A stretch of DNA of 64,000 nt, taken from ECT2AJA-044 sp965262845. Lineage in GTDB: Bacteria; Bacteroidota; Bacteroidia; Flavobacteriales; ECT2AJA-044. Positions 18,101 through 27,260 of this stretch are shown here, one piece after another (position 1 is the first letter of the stretch; each line of letters starts with the position of its first letter). The position numbers and the translations under genes were made by a program. The stretch spans positions 1 through 64,000 of the forward strand of contig CBDHFX010000001.1 of assembly GCA_965262845.1 (NCBI GenBank), given 5' to 3'. Below the pieces are notes generated by a model. It was given only the letters and a program-made list of their open reading frames with translations, was not told the DNA's origin and searched no databases.

Positions 18101-19810
18101 TCCGTCAATTAGGTCCACCGCCTGGATTTCGGGGATCATCTCCACGGTCATCTGCTCATTATTGCTTGCATAGGAAGGGATTGCCTCATATGCAGCTGGT
18201 TTATCTCCGGCAAGGGCCGTTGCGATCACGCTACCTTCCAGGTCCACGTATTCCAGGGAGAGCTGCCCGTTGGGGTCACGGGTCATTTTTTTTCGGTAGA
18301 AGGAGCTATAGCCCACGTCATTACCAAAAAGGATATCGAGTTCATTCTGGGAAGGAACGCCGTAGCGCATCACTGTTTCGTGCCCGGAATACAGGGCATG
18401 ATCTCCACCGGGGAGCGATTTTCGCTGAATGCGGCCAGTGTTGTCGGGGGTGTACTCTGTTTGCACAAAAGGTCTTTTCCGGGCATCGGGGAGGTGTGCC
18501 TGATGTTCTGTATTATTGGGGTTGGAGGGGGAGTAGTACCTGCTTGCCCCACTGGTGGTGGACATGGTGTCGGCGGCAACTGCGGTGCAACTGCCACTCC
18601 AAAGCAGGTCTTTATAGGAATAGCGCTCGTCTGAGGAATTAAGCGTAAACCCGGACTGGTACCTCAGGGCCTTGTTTGGAGTGCTGTTGGTAGGGGCCGG
18701 CAGAGTTGAGATCGCGGGTCTGCCGTGATAATCGTATATCTGGTCCTGGACCAGGATCAGCTCTTCGGAGCTCAGGCTGGTTATTGATTGGCGGTTACGA
18801 AGCGTACCGTCCAGATACTGAATGACATCCTTTCTTTTTGCATCCTCGGCAAAAACGGCTTTGTGCTGCCAGTTAAGTTTTGGGTTGTGTGCCTCGCCAT
18901 TGTTTCCGTGAATATTGTGATGATGGTTTGCCGGAAGGGAGGAGATCGTTCCTGACGCCGCTGTCAGGGACCAGGGGCCATAGAAAATATTGCGGTACTG
19001 ATCTGCTGTTTTGGACACTGCCCGAATGCGCCACACCAGGTATCCGTCGGGATAGATCAGCGGGATCTCATAGGAATATGTTGAGGGGTGGGTTGGAGAG
19101 CCGGCCGGTACCTGAACCCGGGTGCTCCGTTCCGAAAAATCGTATTTATTGGTATTGACTGTTCCCCATACGTAGGTATATTCCAGATCATACCATAGGG
19201 CTCCCTCAACGGGAGCCCAGGAGACCTTAGCGTTTTTATTAGTTGGTGTATTGGTGATCTGTTCTGTAACACTGGTAACCTGAGCAAGTCCTGAAGTACC
19301 GTATTGCACTGTGCGGTCAAATTCCATGATAGCTCCGATATAGAGGTTTTTTGGCGGGGTTGTTGGGCAGGGGGTTGGATCACAGTCATTCCACGTGATG
19401 GAAGTGACCTTTACCACGATCCTGTGGGCCCGTTTGGTACGGGCAACCTGAAGGCCTGTATAACTTGTGTTGGAGGCCTGATCATAGGTCATGGTAAAAC
19501 TAAAGTTTTCAGAAGAGCTGCTTCCGGACTGATCCCAGCTTTTAGCAGTCAGGTTTACCTTAACCTTATAGGAGGTTATGGGAGCGGGCTGACCTACCTG
19601 GTCACTAATGCGCAGGTATACATTTGCCTCTCTTTTAAGGTAGTGCTCAGCCGTAATGGACGGAGTAAGGTATAGCGGGTCGGTGAGGGTAAGGGCATTA
19701 CCCACTCCCAGGGTTCCCAGGCGCATTTCCGTTTCGTAGCGATCGTGTTGCCCAAAGCTGTAAAGAGCACAAAGCAACCCGAAGATGAAGGTATGGAATA
19801 ACTTTTTCAT
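12194..19810 (-). CDS. giant RHS/YD-repeat protein with variable C-terminal tip
   Basis: 2538 aa from the ATG at 19810 (MKKLFHTFIFGLLCALYSFG, signal peptide). A longer upstream frame lacks a signal peptide and overlaps the preceding gene. The N-terminal part carries fibronectin-like stretches, then a cysteine-rich middle, then YD repeats (YEYDSDNRITEVY, YRYDQLNRITSR, YSYDADGNLDTLERW, YQYDATGNLIQDN). The RHS core end (FGMLMPGRHDEINGNP...DPRLGRRWNIDP) lies about 250 residues before the C-terminus. The remaining tail is glycine-rich and hydrophobic (GLIGAAIGAVVGGIVELG, AGLIGMGVGKLL) and ends with a short basic segment (KGEKKVHTHLKTN). No toxin fold recognised. RHS proteins form a cage that encloses the tip toxin. 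Third gene of a secreted-protein operon. Confidence 0.9.
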   Translation of the reverse strand: MKKLFHTFIFGLLCALYSFGQHDRYETEMRLGTLGVGNALTLTDPLYLTPSITAEHYLKREANVYLRISDQVGQPAPITSYKVKVNLTAKSWDQSGSSSSENFSFTMTYDQASNTSYTGLQVARTKRAHRIVVKVTSITWNDCDPTPCPTTPPKNLYIGAIMEFDRTVQYGTSGLAQVTSVTEQITNTPTNKNAKVSWAPVEGALWYDLEYTYVWGTVNTNKYDFSERSTRVQVPAGSPTHPSTYSYEIPLIYPDGYLVWRIRAVSKTADQYRNIFYGPWSLTAASGTISSLPANHHHNIHGNNGEAHNPKLNWQHKAVFAEDAKRKDVIQYLDGTLRNRQSITSLSSEELILVQDQIYDYHGRPAISTLPAPTNSTPNKALRYQSGFTLNSSDERYSYKDLLWSGSCTAVAADTMSTTSGASRYYSPSNPNNTEHQAHLPDARKRPFVQTEYTPDNTGRIQRKSLPGGDHALYSGHETVMRYGVPSQNELDILFGNDVGYSSFYRKKMTRDPNGQLSLEYVDLEGSVIATALAGDKPAAYEAIPSYASNNEQMTVEMIPEIQAVDLIDGTIRFSQKFLVESDDDSQSFSYQFSPQAMQQICDSICATCVYDLEVMLEDECGNLVYSLSETIGNPDSVLANGTCDTSLYELTLSAGITLGIGEYTLSKVLQVNQEAVDNATAAYIDSCANNFSLYYNQELALADDSACNDQVPCEEMAAEIVREQDYSFSQTRYTEDSTAYATGACGSSDPCYMALVQMLVDVSPGGQYGHYLTTDPNWTHSVYNSSSGNSWNNLPSGTQYTDENGDPAYVIVHSDGTTYIPPVSSSANPTDLGGGLYRITPNELDQRSDFVALFQASWAEALLSLHPEYNCYLNCVEKLRPAFIFENELNHTGSFADAVADGYINSGGMLQIPGTLDPHFTTAGSCADLSGFNGKLDAYLTSLYSIENIAYAITAKQNFSLGSFSLQGCDKDLYWTILRTLYLSARYGHVVDSCGYLDCTIPSGSGYQSVFFPDPGDDLKDMFGDPLPNGTTANNWMSTNIGSTSMNAGNVNNCYTYCQSLADSWILALEGCDQVNPNWNSTANITTLKNALIDICKWGCDQGYPSGTSTAPGLSPYNSFQAAIKALVYNGSAVTNPDCTAELITTPGPYLGPLPANNSALMARIGLSPLDTCSCELILSVKDEFDTLKANNNLPEGVHSLEGYFYYIGKGVPDIGGLVCACEDVISPSSWNTGFNWTDAHALSLQQNYSDMLIPNSWSCEDCINCNQLNTAVDYLSSKYKPGFSLQDNAELVARFLSTTHNIQLSAMDVIDFKQACDSNCIKVKDCREIQEIARALHLILVGFPSLVHTQNLPGQYSSQWSVLQPYINPAGLSHPQIRTFFETTPTGNKFVVAFFANDVFELCRLEFDLGEYSERDLSKSKYKFNSIAGLWALDCSVWNIALSNGKGWMRLRGYTNCFSDICENEPITLCSQNFPFTEDPCTEDLEAIAYHNATVLYGQYIDSLSNDFRNDYISSCLGLDQTTGLAEELKRTYDYTLHHFTLYYYDQVGNLTKTVPPAGVSLLTSAQITTVQNFRAGTTIMPATYPTHSKGSTYTFNTYNQIVRQSTPDAGGKEFFYDLGGRLVASRDAASRTAYTLYDGQDRVFESGRMYSSTSISSGIAQDAFLYRNWVSGGTAREVSRTWYDEPNDPTIANEFYNGAQERLRNRVAAMAYFPEYSFNTSPISCESAKYFSYDSHGNVKELLNYLHELKHWGHGYKGTLYDYDLISGNVKRVHYSPNGRRDRLEHRYEYDSDNRITEVYTNQTELILERDARYTYYHHGPLARLEIGQDDLQGVDYAYTIQGWLKGINAAGVASDEDLGGDGTSSGHPDFARDAYGFVLNYYSGDYKPIVTGGSNGLTLSGMSSVVSPTDLYNGNISAMSSGLLKIDESAVSLGMSKYRYDQLNRITSRNWYEHAATNTTDWAGATSGNKYKSLYSYDADGNLDTLERWGATGSQFDDLDYEYYSGLNRLKRVDDPSGTSTGVGDLADQTGNNYQYDATGNLIQDNSENFTDIEWGINGKIRHIEKNGNPELEFKYGPDGNRTEKIIKSGRQYQRNWDKYVYVTDMQGNVLMTYQSFHYSTTLHKLGVRRKYIYGSGRLGHKKGYGVVYHALSNITYHSDGSFNTFHVNHSWNNSYNSHKMIAGKNNTYELTNHLGNVLSTISDRTYISATSTSGNIISKDPDVHTYQDYYPFGMLMPGRHDEINGNPYTYGYNRHERDDEVKGAGKHLNWGGYGMDPRLGRRWNIDPQWQKLPGQSPYSVNNNNPIQYTDPNGEIGLIGAAIGAVVGGIVELGSQVVSNVVQGKPAFEKIDWADVAISVGEGTLAGATGGLSLLAHGGFESAKAAIDFKDGKFHTIGGIIGKEKNISQAGIDLGAGLIGMGVGKLLPVGDAVANQVAKSGIKNNAQILVSDLATGLLTNSLIGGTASGLFNKGADALNNSGNDIEGLTPILLPEVEVSAERKEVTREGKITPKGEKKVHTHLKTNIEKHRKEE

Positions 19811-19829
19811 GGTCTTTCGTTTTGGGAAA

Positions 19830-22800
19830 TTAATTATTGGCCTTGAGGAAATAGTTGTTTTCTTCGATGGTGTAGATCCCTCTTTCGGTTTCCTTTTTGA
19901 TCTGGGTGAGCCTTCCTTCCTCGTCGTATTGGTAGAAGGTTGCAAAGTTGTTTGCATCTAGTTCGGCTACCAGTCTGAGGGTTACCGGGTCGTATACATA
20001 GGCGACCAGGTTGCTCTCAAAGGGTTGGAGTCTCAGGTCATCGAAATACAATGTGTCTGTTGTGGAGGTATTTTTAAGCTGGAGCGTATAAGAGTTTGAC
20101 TGACTGGTTATGTTAAATTCGAGTTCCAGCAGCTGCCATCCTTCAATCATGGGGCTTTTTCCGTTCACGGGGCTGGCTGTCGTGACCGTATTGGAGCCTG
20201 TTTTTAGCCCAAGCTGAGCAAAATCAGTGTTGTAGCCACTTAGTTCTGGTGCATGTACCCATACCGATGCGAGGTACCGGTCGGGGTTGCTGCTGTTTGC
20301 TTGCGAAAGATGGACCGGTATTTCCTCACAGGGGCATGATGAGGGAAAGCAAAACTCGTCTTCCAGCATTCCGCTGGCATTTTCGAAATCCACCATGGAT
20401 TGGAGAAGTGCCTGAACATGAGCAACTGTTTTTGGATCATTATGTCCCAGGACGGCAAATGCGAACCCCGCGTAGTCAAAAGCGCCGGTAGTACCGTTCC
20501 AATTCGCAGTAAGATAATTCCGCATTTGTTGCTGCGAGATACAGGTAATGGTGGTATCCCAGCATGTCTGGGGGGACAGATTATAAGTAACTGAATCATT
20601 GGGGTTTACTCTAAGGGAGTAGGTTCCGGTGTGGGCATAGTCATTGCTGTAGTTTGCAGGCACGGGCCTAAACCGATCAAAGATCCCGCTACCCAGGTCT
20701 ATATCATATTCAGCTGCGTCGTAGTTGTCGACCCCAAAGTACTGGTATTTTGCGTTATCGGCCTTTGCCGTTACAAACGACCGGTTGTATTCCCATTGCT
20801 GGCTGGTGAAGCGGCCCAGGGCATTGAGCTCACTTACCGGATTTCCATAAGCCGAGATACGATCTGATCTGGTTCGCCATACCCAATCGGAATACACTGG
20901 GGTATAGAGGTGGCTCGTTGTATTATAGTTCCAAAATTCCCTATAACCCTGCACTCCATTAGCCTGCTGATAGGGATTATGTCGTGTAGATGGATAGACC
21001 CAGTTCATTTCGGCCTTCCAGCGACCTTTTTCTCCGCTCAGGTAAGGATTGTACTTAGACTGGCTGTCATTCCCACTCCGACTACAGAAATAGGACCACT
21101 TATCGGAGTATTCCATTGCCTGGGCATCAAGCACCTTATCTGCTGTAATGCCCTGATACCAACCGGTCAGGTAGGAAAGACTGACCAGGTTAAAGATCGG
21201 GTCCTGAATTTTATTGCGATGGCCGCTGCGCAGGATCTTTATGGAAGATTCCAAGGCTAAAGAGTTGAAAGGCGCCCCGTATCGGTCAATAAGCCAAATT
21301 TGGTTGGAATTTACCTGACTCACCCATAGCCGCTTATGATCGGTACTATTCCATAGGTATACCTCATCTCCGGGGATGAACACCTCTGTGAGATCCGACG
21401 AACTGATCAATGTGGTTGACAGCTCATAGGTGCCATTTGTGCCGGAAACCTCTTCCATCCTGGTGAGCATATTCTCATTCAGTGCGGCGGCATCCATTTC
21501 CGGGTAGGCCATTCTTGCCAATAAGCTGCCTGAGTAGACCTGGTCGTTAAACTCATTGTTGTGGTGAGTTGCGAGCACGCTGCCGGTTTGCCGGTCGTAA
21601 ATGTCGTTATGGGTTTCTGTTCGGGAGCCCTGGTCATAGGAGATGACCTTTTTCAAGAGTCCTCTTCGGTGAACATGTTTGGTAGTGGAGATAAAACGCG
21701 CCTCGGAGATATTTAGTCCGCCTCCGGCACTATGTATGCTCGGAACTGGAAATGGTCCTGCGAATTCGATATTGCCCTGCAGCTGGCCTGCTACTGAAGT
21801 GGATCTTGTTATTCCGTGATCAACCACAAAGTCGGTGGTGACTCCCATTTGAACAGAGCTAATGGTGTTTCCATCCCTGGCATCAACTGTATTGGACAGG
21901 TCAAGGCCGGCTGTTCCTGCGGAGCTGCCTGAGGTGTGGTAGACGTATTCCGTACCTGTCAGAGGCTGGTCCACTCCTTCGGGGAAGTTCCAGACAGCCT
22001 TGGGCTTTCCGTTCATATTGTTGGTCTCCACAACATGTCCCTGGGTTAATTTCAGGCTTTCCTGAGTTGAGCCAAGGGGAAAAAAGGCGGTCGCGCCCAG
22101 TGGAGGATCATAGTAGCGATAAAGCCTTGATTTTTTCACCCGGGTGGGGAAATCCCTGGTGGTGTAGAACTCGTGCACCATTTTGCCTGTTCCCTTTGCG
22201 TAGTTTAATGTGGGTGTGGGAGTGCCCAATGAAGGCTGGGGCGTACTCACCACCACTCTGGAGTAGCCTACGCGGGCTGAGGGGAAATACATTTCCCCGA
22301 AGGGTCCTTCCTGATAAACCGGCATATCTGGTGACAGCCGGTTGGTCAGGGCGAAGGAAGCGTCGGTTTTGAACGGATTTTCCTCACCGGCATGTGCGGG
22401 TTCGTAGCTGGCCACGCCGCTGCATTTGCCGTCTTCGGTTTCATAGGTGTAATCAGTGATGTAGGTATGTGAACTGCCATTGGGGGTGTCCATACCACCC
22501 CAGTTGTCTGAGATCGAGATGCGTTTTACCCTGGAACCTCCTCCCAGCTTCTCTCCCAGAATGGGAATTTTGATCCTGGATTTTCCTGGGTCGTCGTCAA
22601 ATTTCCTCGCGCGTTCCCTGCGGCGCATGGATTTATAGGGGTGGGTTGCAAAATCAACTATTTCAGTGACTATCCCGGCAAGGGAGGTCAGCACGTCCAC
22701 TATTCCGGCTCCGCTGCTTGGTGAATGCAAGGGGTAGAGCAGTTCGGGCAGCTGGTTGCGCAACTGTGCCCAGCCATTTTTGGAGATCACATGGCAGCTA

Positions 22801-25772
22801 CCTGTTTGGGCATCGGAAATCGGCTCAGAGGCCACCTGAACATAACCGTATGAGTTGTTATCCGGGCAAATACCAACACTTTCGATCTGTGCCCATCCTT
22901 TTACGTATTCATCGGCACTACTTTGGCCTGATTTTTTGGACAGATCAACGAAAAACTTGAAATAGAGCTCATGGACTCCTTCAAATGCCTGCTCAAGGTC
23001 CGAAGCGTTGGAAATACCGCCTGGAAGTTTAAAGAACAGGTAGTTATGATTGGTTGAGCCATCGTAGAGCTCATCTTTTCTTGTACTGTAGAGTTGGGTA
23101 TTTGAGGCCCCTACCACATCAACCAGAACGGTGGCTTTTTTATTTTGCACGAAACGGTATCTGTCGGACTCATATTCGATAGCAATGGTGGCATTCTCCG
23201 GTGTTTTAATGGAATCCAGTTTCCAATTGCTTGCCCAGTTATCCTGGTTGGTCGCGTTTTGCTCCGAATAGGGAAAAATGTCAAAGTCATCATCTGAATA
23301 TACCCCGTAGTTACCCCAATGGTCTACGTTCATCGGCTCATAGTCGGCATTGAATCCGTTGTAGGTAAAGGAGTATTTGTTATCCTCGCCACGCGAGCTT
23401 GCTCCGTAGGTAAAGTAGACTTCCTTTAGGGTTAGCTTTCCCCCGTTATTTGTGGTAGTGGTGTAATTTGGTTTACCACTGAGGTTTGTCTGTGAAGAAT
23501 TATTGTCCACTCCTTCGCAGAGGCTGTAGTCGTATTTAAAATGGACCGATTTGATCGGGATAGCCGAGGTGCCGTTGACCTGAAGATCGGCTCTTGAATA
23601 AAGATCGATCCGCACCAGTCTTTTGGTTCGGTCGTTGTTTGTAATGGGGTTTGGCCGGCCACCATGCCTGCCTTTTACGCCCAGTCCATCCTCGCGATTG
23701 GCCAGGACGAACCTGGCCTCGTAGTTTTTGCTTCGGATCCTGGTAAGGTACCACAGTTCCTTTTCTCCATACTGGATGACTCCCTGATCATCCTCAATCT
23801 CATCGGTGGATGCTCCTCTTTGGAAGTTGGCATATTTTTCCCTGTATGGGATCCGCCATTTGTAGCTTTCTGAAGTCCGGGAATAGCCGAATTCAACAGC
23901 CGAGCCGAGGTCATCGGATGAAATTCCGTCGTTTTTACGATCCACATAGTCATCGGAGAGCACCTCTGTAAGCAAAAAGCTCTCTGCATAGCCGGGTGTT
24001 GTTGTCACCTGGATGAAGTTGTCCCGGCCTTTGGCATCAATTTCTGCCAGGCTCTGGCTATTAGCAGGAACTGTTTCGTATTCAATAAGGGTATTATCCT
24101 GGTCTCCGCCATGAGCATTAAAAACGACCTCTTTCTTAACCTTATTATAAACGGGAAGGCCATAGACATACCGCTGGCCATCTTCTCTGGTGATGGTGAT
24201 CTCAGAGAGGTGATGTTTTTTTCGCCCAGTTGTCTGATCCAGGCGCGATGTATGCGAACTACTTGTTGTTGATACATCCTTATCTTCGTAAACAATGGAG
24301 TTTAACGTGAGTGATCTTCCTACTCTTACTGCCTGTTCGGCTGTTAAAAAGGCAAATGACTTATTGCGATCATACCGGTCATTTTTATAGTTAAATGCCG
24401 CAACGGTGGACGTCAGCCCCCCCTTGCTATTAAAGGAAAGGGGATCGTTCTTCTTTAGTTCTGCCCATCTGTCATAGGGATCACTGTGGACCTCATCCTG
24501 ATCCATGAAGTAGACTGCTTCTGCAAGGGGTTTGTTTGCATCGGGCCATCTTGCTCCCCATTTTAAGAATGCCATGGCCGGAGTTTTCCAGCCATATGAT
24601 CTTTCGGTTACCGTTTGCCTGGAGGTATTAACCCCGATCTGTGTTGTTCCCCCTGACATTTCTCCGGCCACATTAGTTGAATTGGAGCTACTATTCCTGG
24701 AGTCAGGATCCTTTACTACGGGGATATCTGATCGGTAGGGTCGGAAAGAGGCTGATAGACCCTGGCCGTTGACCTGGAACAGATCGTGAGTTAACTGGGT
24801 GGAATGCAGATTTTTTGCATTTTTATTCATCAGGGTCACTTTTTCCCGGTTAAAATCCATCAGGGCATTTTCAGATCGGGCATTTTGCAGATACATATAT
24901 CCATAGGCCGGTGCGCTCACTGTTTCTTCCTCAATGGTTGTGGTGGTTTGGCTTCCGGTGAACTCTACCTGGCCATTGAAGGGCAGTGCGTCCAGGCCCA
25001 GGGCAAAGGAGCAGGCAAACGAGCTGGTCTTTGTTTGTGGTCCTTTTCGCGGAGTGACCGTATAGCCTCTGCCAAAGCCTCCGGTGAGGTCGGCAAAACC
25101 GTATTGGATCGATTGCAGGCCTGCCCGGGTGGAGATATTTCCTCCGATCAGGTTGCTAATAACAGGTAATCCCTTCAATTGCGTATTGAAGGTAAAATTG
25201 GCTCCGCCGAAGGAGTTGTAGTAATATCCTACCGAAGCCCCAAAGTCTTCCGACACGCTTTGCGTGGTGCCCAGACTGGCTCCGAGTTCGTAACCCAGCC
25301 CCCGGTAGTTGTCGTGGAGGAGTGCCAGGCTCAGGTTAAGATTACCTTGCTTCCCGAGCACTTCAACGCCAACGCCGGTTTTTATCCTTATGACCCTATG
25401 ATCCTTCATTTTGGTGTGGGTTGTAATGCTACTTTTTCCATTGAAATCATCGGGCAGGCCATTGACCACCCTTGCAATGGAGCCGGGGTTCAGGTTCCAG
25501 CCCAGGCCCACCCATGAGGCTTCCTGGTCCATGCGGATCTGCGAATTATAGCTCAGGTTGATCGGATAGCCCTCAATATCGAGCAGTGGGATATTGTATT
25601 GGAAATCCCCGGTGAACAGGTCAACCATGTTTTCCTGGGAGTTGGCGGCAAATCCGCTGGCTTCGGGTGAGGTCGGTGAGCCGGAGAGGGCCCAGGTGAT
25701 CGTGGGGGTCAGCAGATCGAACATAAACACGGTCAGCAGGATCAGTCCGAAGGATCTTTTTATTGGGTTCAT
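19830..25772 (-). CDS. large secreted YD/SpvB-like protein, partner of the RHS protein
   Basis: 1980 aa with an N-terminal signal or membrane segment (FGLILLTVFMFDLLTPTITWA). Residues about 55-105 carry the hallmark of large Bacteroidota YD-type proteins: DLFTGDFQYNIPLLDIEG, NLSYNSQIRMDQEASWVGLGWNLNPGSIAR. A long beta-rich body follows and ends in a YD-like segment (VYDPVTLRLVAELDANNFATFYQYDEEGRLTQIKKE). In Bacteroidota such proteins often precede an RHS gene, as here, with 19 bp between this stop and the RHS start. They are thought to contribute N-terminal shell parts, comparable with TcB of Tc toxins; the analogy is my inference. GC content matches the RHS gene, unlike the AT-rich immunity genes. 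Confidence 0.85.
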   Translation of the reverse strand: MNPIKRSFGLILLTVFMFDLLTPTITWALSGSPTSPEASGFAANSQENMVDLFTGDFQYNIPLLDIEGYPINLSYNSQIRMDQEASWVGLGWNLNPGSIARVVNGLPDDFNGKSSITTHTKMKDHRVIRIKTGVGVEVLGKQGNLNLSLALLHDNYRGLGYELGASLGTTQSVSEDFGASVGYYYNSFGGANFTFNTQLKGLPVISNLIGGNISTRAGLQSIQYGFADLTGGFGRGYTVTPRKGPQTKTSSFACSFALGLDALPFNGQVEFTGSQTTTTIEEETVSAPAYGYMYLQNARSENALMDFNREKVTLMNKNAKNLHSTQLTHDLFQVNGQGLSASFRPYRSDIPVVKDPDSRNSSSNSTNVAGEMSGGTTQIGVNTSRQTVTERSYGWKTPAMAFLKWGARWPDANKPLAEAVYFMDQDEVHSDPYDRWAELKKNDPLSFNSKGGLTSTVAAFNYKNDRYDRNKSFAFLTAEQAVRVGRSLTLNSIVYEDKDVSTTSSSHTSRLDQTTGRKKHHLSEITITREDGQRYVYGLPVYNKVKKEVVFNAHGGDQDNTLIEYETVPANSQSLAEIDAKGRDNFIQVTTTPGYAESFLLTEVLSDDYVDRKNDGISSDDLGSAVEFGYSRTSESYKWRIPYREKYANFQRGASTDEIEDDQGVIQYGEKELWYLTRIRSKNYEARFVLANREDGLGVKGRHGGRPNPITNNDRTKRLVRIDLYSRADLQVNGTSAIPIKSVHFKYDYSLCEGVDNNSSQTNLSGKPNYTTTTNNGGKLTLKEVYFTYGASSRGEDNKYSFTYNGFNADYEPMNVDHWGNYGVYSDDDFDIFPYSEQNATNQDNWASNWKLDSIKTPENATIAIEYESDRYRFVQNKKATVLVDVVGASNTQLYSTRKDELYDGSTNHNYLFFKLPGGISNASDLEQAFEGVHELYFKFFVDLSKKSGQSSADEYVKGWAQIESVGICPDNNSYGYVQVASEPISDAQTGSCHVISKNGWAQLRNQLPELLYPLHSPSSGAGIVDVLTSLAGIVTEIVDFATHPYKSMRRRERARKFDDDPGKSRIKIPILGEKLGGGSRVKRISISDNWGGMDTPNGSSHTYITDYTYETEDGKCSGVASYEPAHAGEENPFKTDASFALTNRLSPDMPVYQEGPFGEMYFPSARVGYSRVVVSTPQPSLGTPTPTLNYAKGTGKMVHEFYTTRDFPTRVKKSRLYRYYDPPLGATAFFPLGSTQESLKLTQGHVVETNNMNGKPKAVWNFPEGVDQPLTGTEYVYHTSGSSAGTAGLDLSNTVDARDGNTISSVQMGVTTDFVVDHGITRSTSVAGQLQGNIEFAGPFPVPSIHSAGGGLNISEARFISTTKHVHRRGLLKKVISYDQGSRTETHNDIYDRQTGSVLATHHNNEFNDQVYSGSLLARMAYPEMDAAALNENMLTRMEEVSGTNGTYELSTTLISSSDLTEVFIPGDEVYLWNSTDHKRLWVSQVNSNQIWLIDRYGAPFNSLALESSIKILRSGHRNKIQDPIFNLVSLSYLTGWYQGITADKVLDAQAMEYSDKWSYFCSRSGNDSQSKYNPYLSGEKGRWKAEMNWVYPSTRHNPYQQANGVQGYREFWNYNTTSHLYTPVYSDWVWRTRSDRISAYGNPVSELNALGRFTSQQWEYNRSFVTAKADNAKYQYFGVDNYDAAEYDIDLGSGIFDRFRPVPANYSNDYAHTGTYSLRVNPNDSVTYNLSPQTCWDTTITCISQQQMRNYLTANWNGTTGAFDYAGFAFAVLGHNDPKTVAHVQALLQSMVDFENASGMLEDEFCFPSSCPCEEIPVHLSQANSSNPDRYLASVWVHAPELSGYNTDFAQLGLKTGSNTVTTASPVNGKSPMIEGWQLLELEFNITSQSNSYTLQLKNTSTTDTLYFDDLRLQPFESNLVAYVYDPVTLRLVAELDANNFATFYQYDEEGRLTQIKKETERGIYTIEENNYFLKANN

Positions 25773-25793
25773 ATATGAAAGTTTAGGTCTTCA

Positions 25794-27011
25794 CTAATTA
25801 ATTCGGATCGCTTTTCTTAAAATGGCCTCACCACCCACTGAGGTGATGGATACCTGTATGAGGTAGATCCCCGGGTAGGGGGCGGTAAATTGCAGTTCAT
25901 GTGACTGGCTGCTTACCGGATAATCCTCATGGCGGTTGAATATTCTCCAGGCGTACTGGGCATCTGAAATGGAATCGGTAGCGGCCGATATCACCCCGAG
26001 GCTATCTGAGGTTATGTGAAGCCGGGCGTCGAATGTATTTTGTACCTGGATGATCCGTTCGATTTGCCGGGTGCAGTTTCCCTTGGAAATAAGGGCGGTG
26101 AGTATTCCGGTATGCTGCACACAAAGAGACAGGGTGGCGGTATCGGCCATAAGGCTTCCGTTCCAGTACCATTCGACCTGGTCGAATCCGGCTGGCTGGA
26201 CCGAATAGGTAAGGGTATCCAGTGGGAGGGTGACCGAGTCGCCCTGCAGGCTGTAGTTTGCGTAGTTTCCATCAAGTGCCAGGAATACGGAGTCTGTTTG
26301 CGAGCATCCCGCCCCATCGGAATAGGTATTGGTTACCAGGCCTGAGGAAAAGTTGGACACATAGCATGCGCTGGAATCGGCACTCCAGGACAGTGTGGCG
26401 TTGCTGGTTGAGAGGACCCCTCCCAAATGATAAATCGGTATGGGCAGGGAATCTCCCGGGCACCCCAGTACGGAGTCTTTTTTGGCTGTTGAGCTTAAGA
26501 CAACGATCTTAAATCCCTTTTCACTGACGCATCCGTTATTTACCTGGCTCAGGGTGTAGTACTGGGTTTTCCCTGGGTTGAGCGAGAGGGTATTTCCGGA
26601 GACGGTATAGGTTGTATCGATCGTTGCGAGCTCGGTTTGTCCGGGTGGGAGCGCAACTGATGCCGTACCTCCCTGGCAAATGGTGTATACCTCATTGACC
26701 ATGGACCAGGATATTCCGGGGGTAACCTGCACCCATATGGAGTCAACCGGCCCGGTGGTATCCACTGCGGGGATGTTCAGGTAGAACCAGGAGTCCTGTG
26801 TGGGATAGGCGATACAGCTTGCCTTGTAGGGTTTGCTGATGCGTTCGGCTGTTGAGCTCCACCAGTACAGGAAGTCGTGCTGGCCGGAGTAGGTTAGTGT
26901 TACTGCCTCGCCCGGGCAGACTGGCTGGGCGGTTGAGACCGAAATAGTCTGGGCCGGAAGCCTGAGGCAAACGGCAAGGAGGCATGAGGCCAGTAAGAGT
27001 TTTTGAGCCAT
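25794..27011 (-). CDS. secreted adhesin-like protein, first gene of the RHS operon
   Basis: 405 aa from the ATG at 27011 (MAQKLLLASCLLAVCLRLPAQT, clear signal peptide). The body is threonine- and serine-rich with Ig/PKD-like repeats beginning PVCPGEAVTLTYSG, each with paired cysteines typical of gliding-type surface proteins. The C-terminus (FTAPYPGIYLIQVSITSVGGEAILRKAIRIN) has the G-Y-x-V pattern and basic end of a T9SS sorting domain but lacks the PNP motif, so T9SS export is likely rather than shown. It lies 21 bp upstream of the 1980-aa gene and is probably cotranscribed with it. Such small proteins may anchor or help secrete the RHS assembly. Confidence 0.75.
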   Translation of the reverse strand: MAQKLLLASCLLAVCLRLPAQTISVSTAQPVCPGEAVTLTYSGQHDFLYWWSSTAERISKPYKASCIAYPTQDSWFYLNIPAVDTTGPVDSIWVQVTPGISWSMVNEVYTICQGGTASVALPPGQTELATIDTTYTVSGNTLSLNPGKTQYYTLSQVNNGCVSEKGFKIVVLSSTAKKDSVLGCPGDSLPIPIYHLGGVLSTSNATLSWSADSSACYVSNFSSGLVTNTYSDGAGCSQTDSVFLALDGNYANYSLQGDSVTLPLDTLTYSVQPAGFDQVEWYWNGSLMADTATLSLCVQHTGILTALISKGNCTRQIERIIQVQNTFDARLHITSDSLGVISAATDSISDAQYAWRIFNRHEDYPVSSQSHELQFTAPYPGIYLIQVSITSVGGEAILRKAIRIN

Positions 27012-27200
27012 GACGAAATTTTGCTCCAATACTACAAACAATTTTTCGAAACGGTGTTGGACAATTTACCTGAAAATGGCCAAACGGTGATTATTTGCGG
27101 GATTGCCGGCGTTTTGCAGCTTGCTGCGACCAGGTGTTTGTTTCGGATCTTTTATTCTCACAACGTTCAAACTGTACCAAAATGTTTTCATGATCCAAGG

Positions 27201-27238
27201 CAAAAGCCCGGTAATCAAAATTGACTAACGGGCTTTTG
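27201..27238. terminator. bidirectional terminator
   Basis: Perfect 10-bp stem CAAAAGCCCG/CGGGCTTTTG with an 18-nt loop and T-rich flanks on both strands. It lies past the 3' end of the minus-strand tRNA and upstream of the RHS operon, insulating the two. Confidence 0.85.
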
Positions 27239-27260
27239 TCTTGGAATAGATCCGGGACTG

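Noticed and set aside
19811..19957. N-terminal extension of the RHS protein
   Set aside because: It overlaps the upstream gene and would bury the signal peptide that begins at 19810.
12222..27224. Many plus-strand frames of 60-170 aa opposite the RHS operon
   Set aside because: Shadows of long minus-strand genes; no domain recognised in any.
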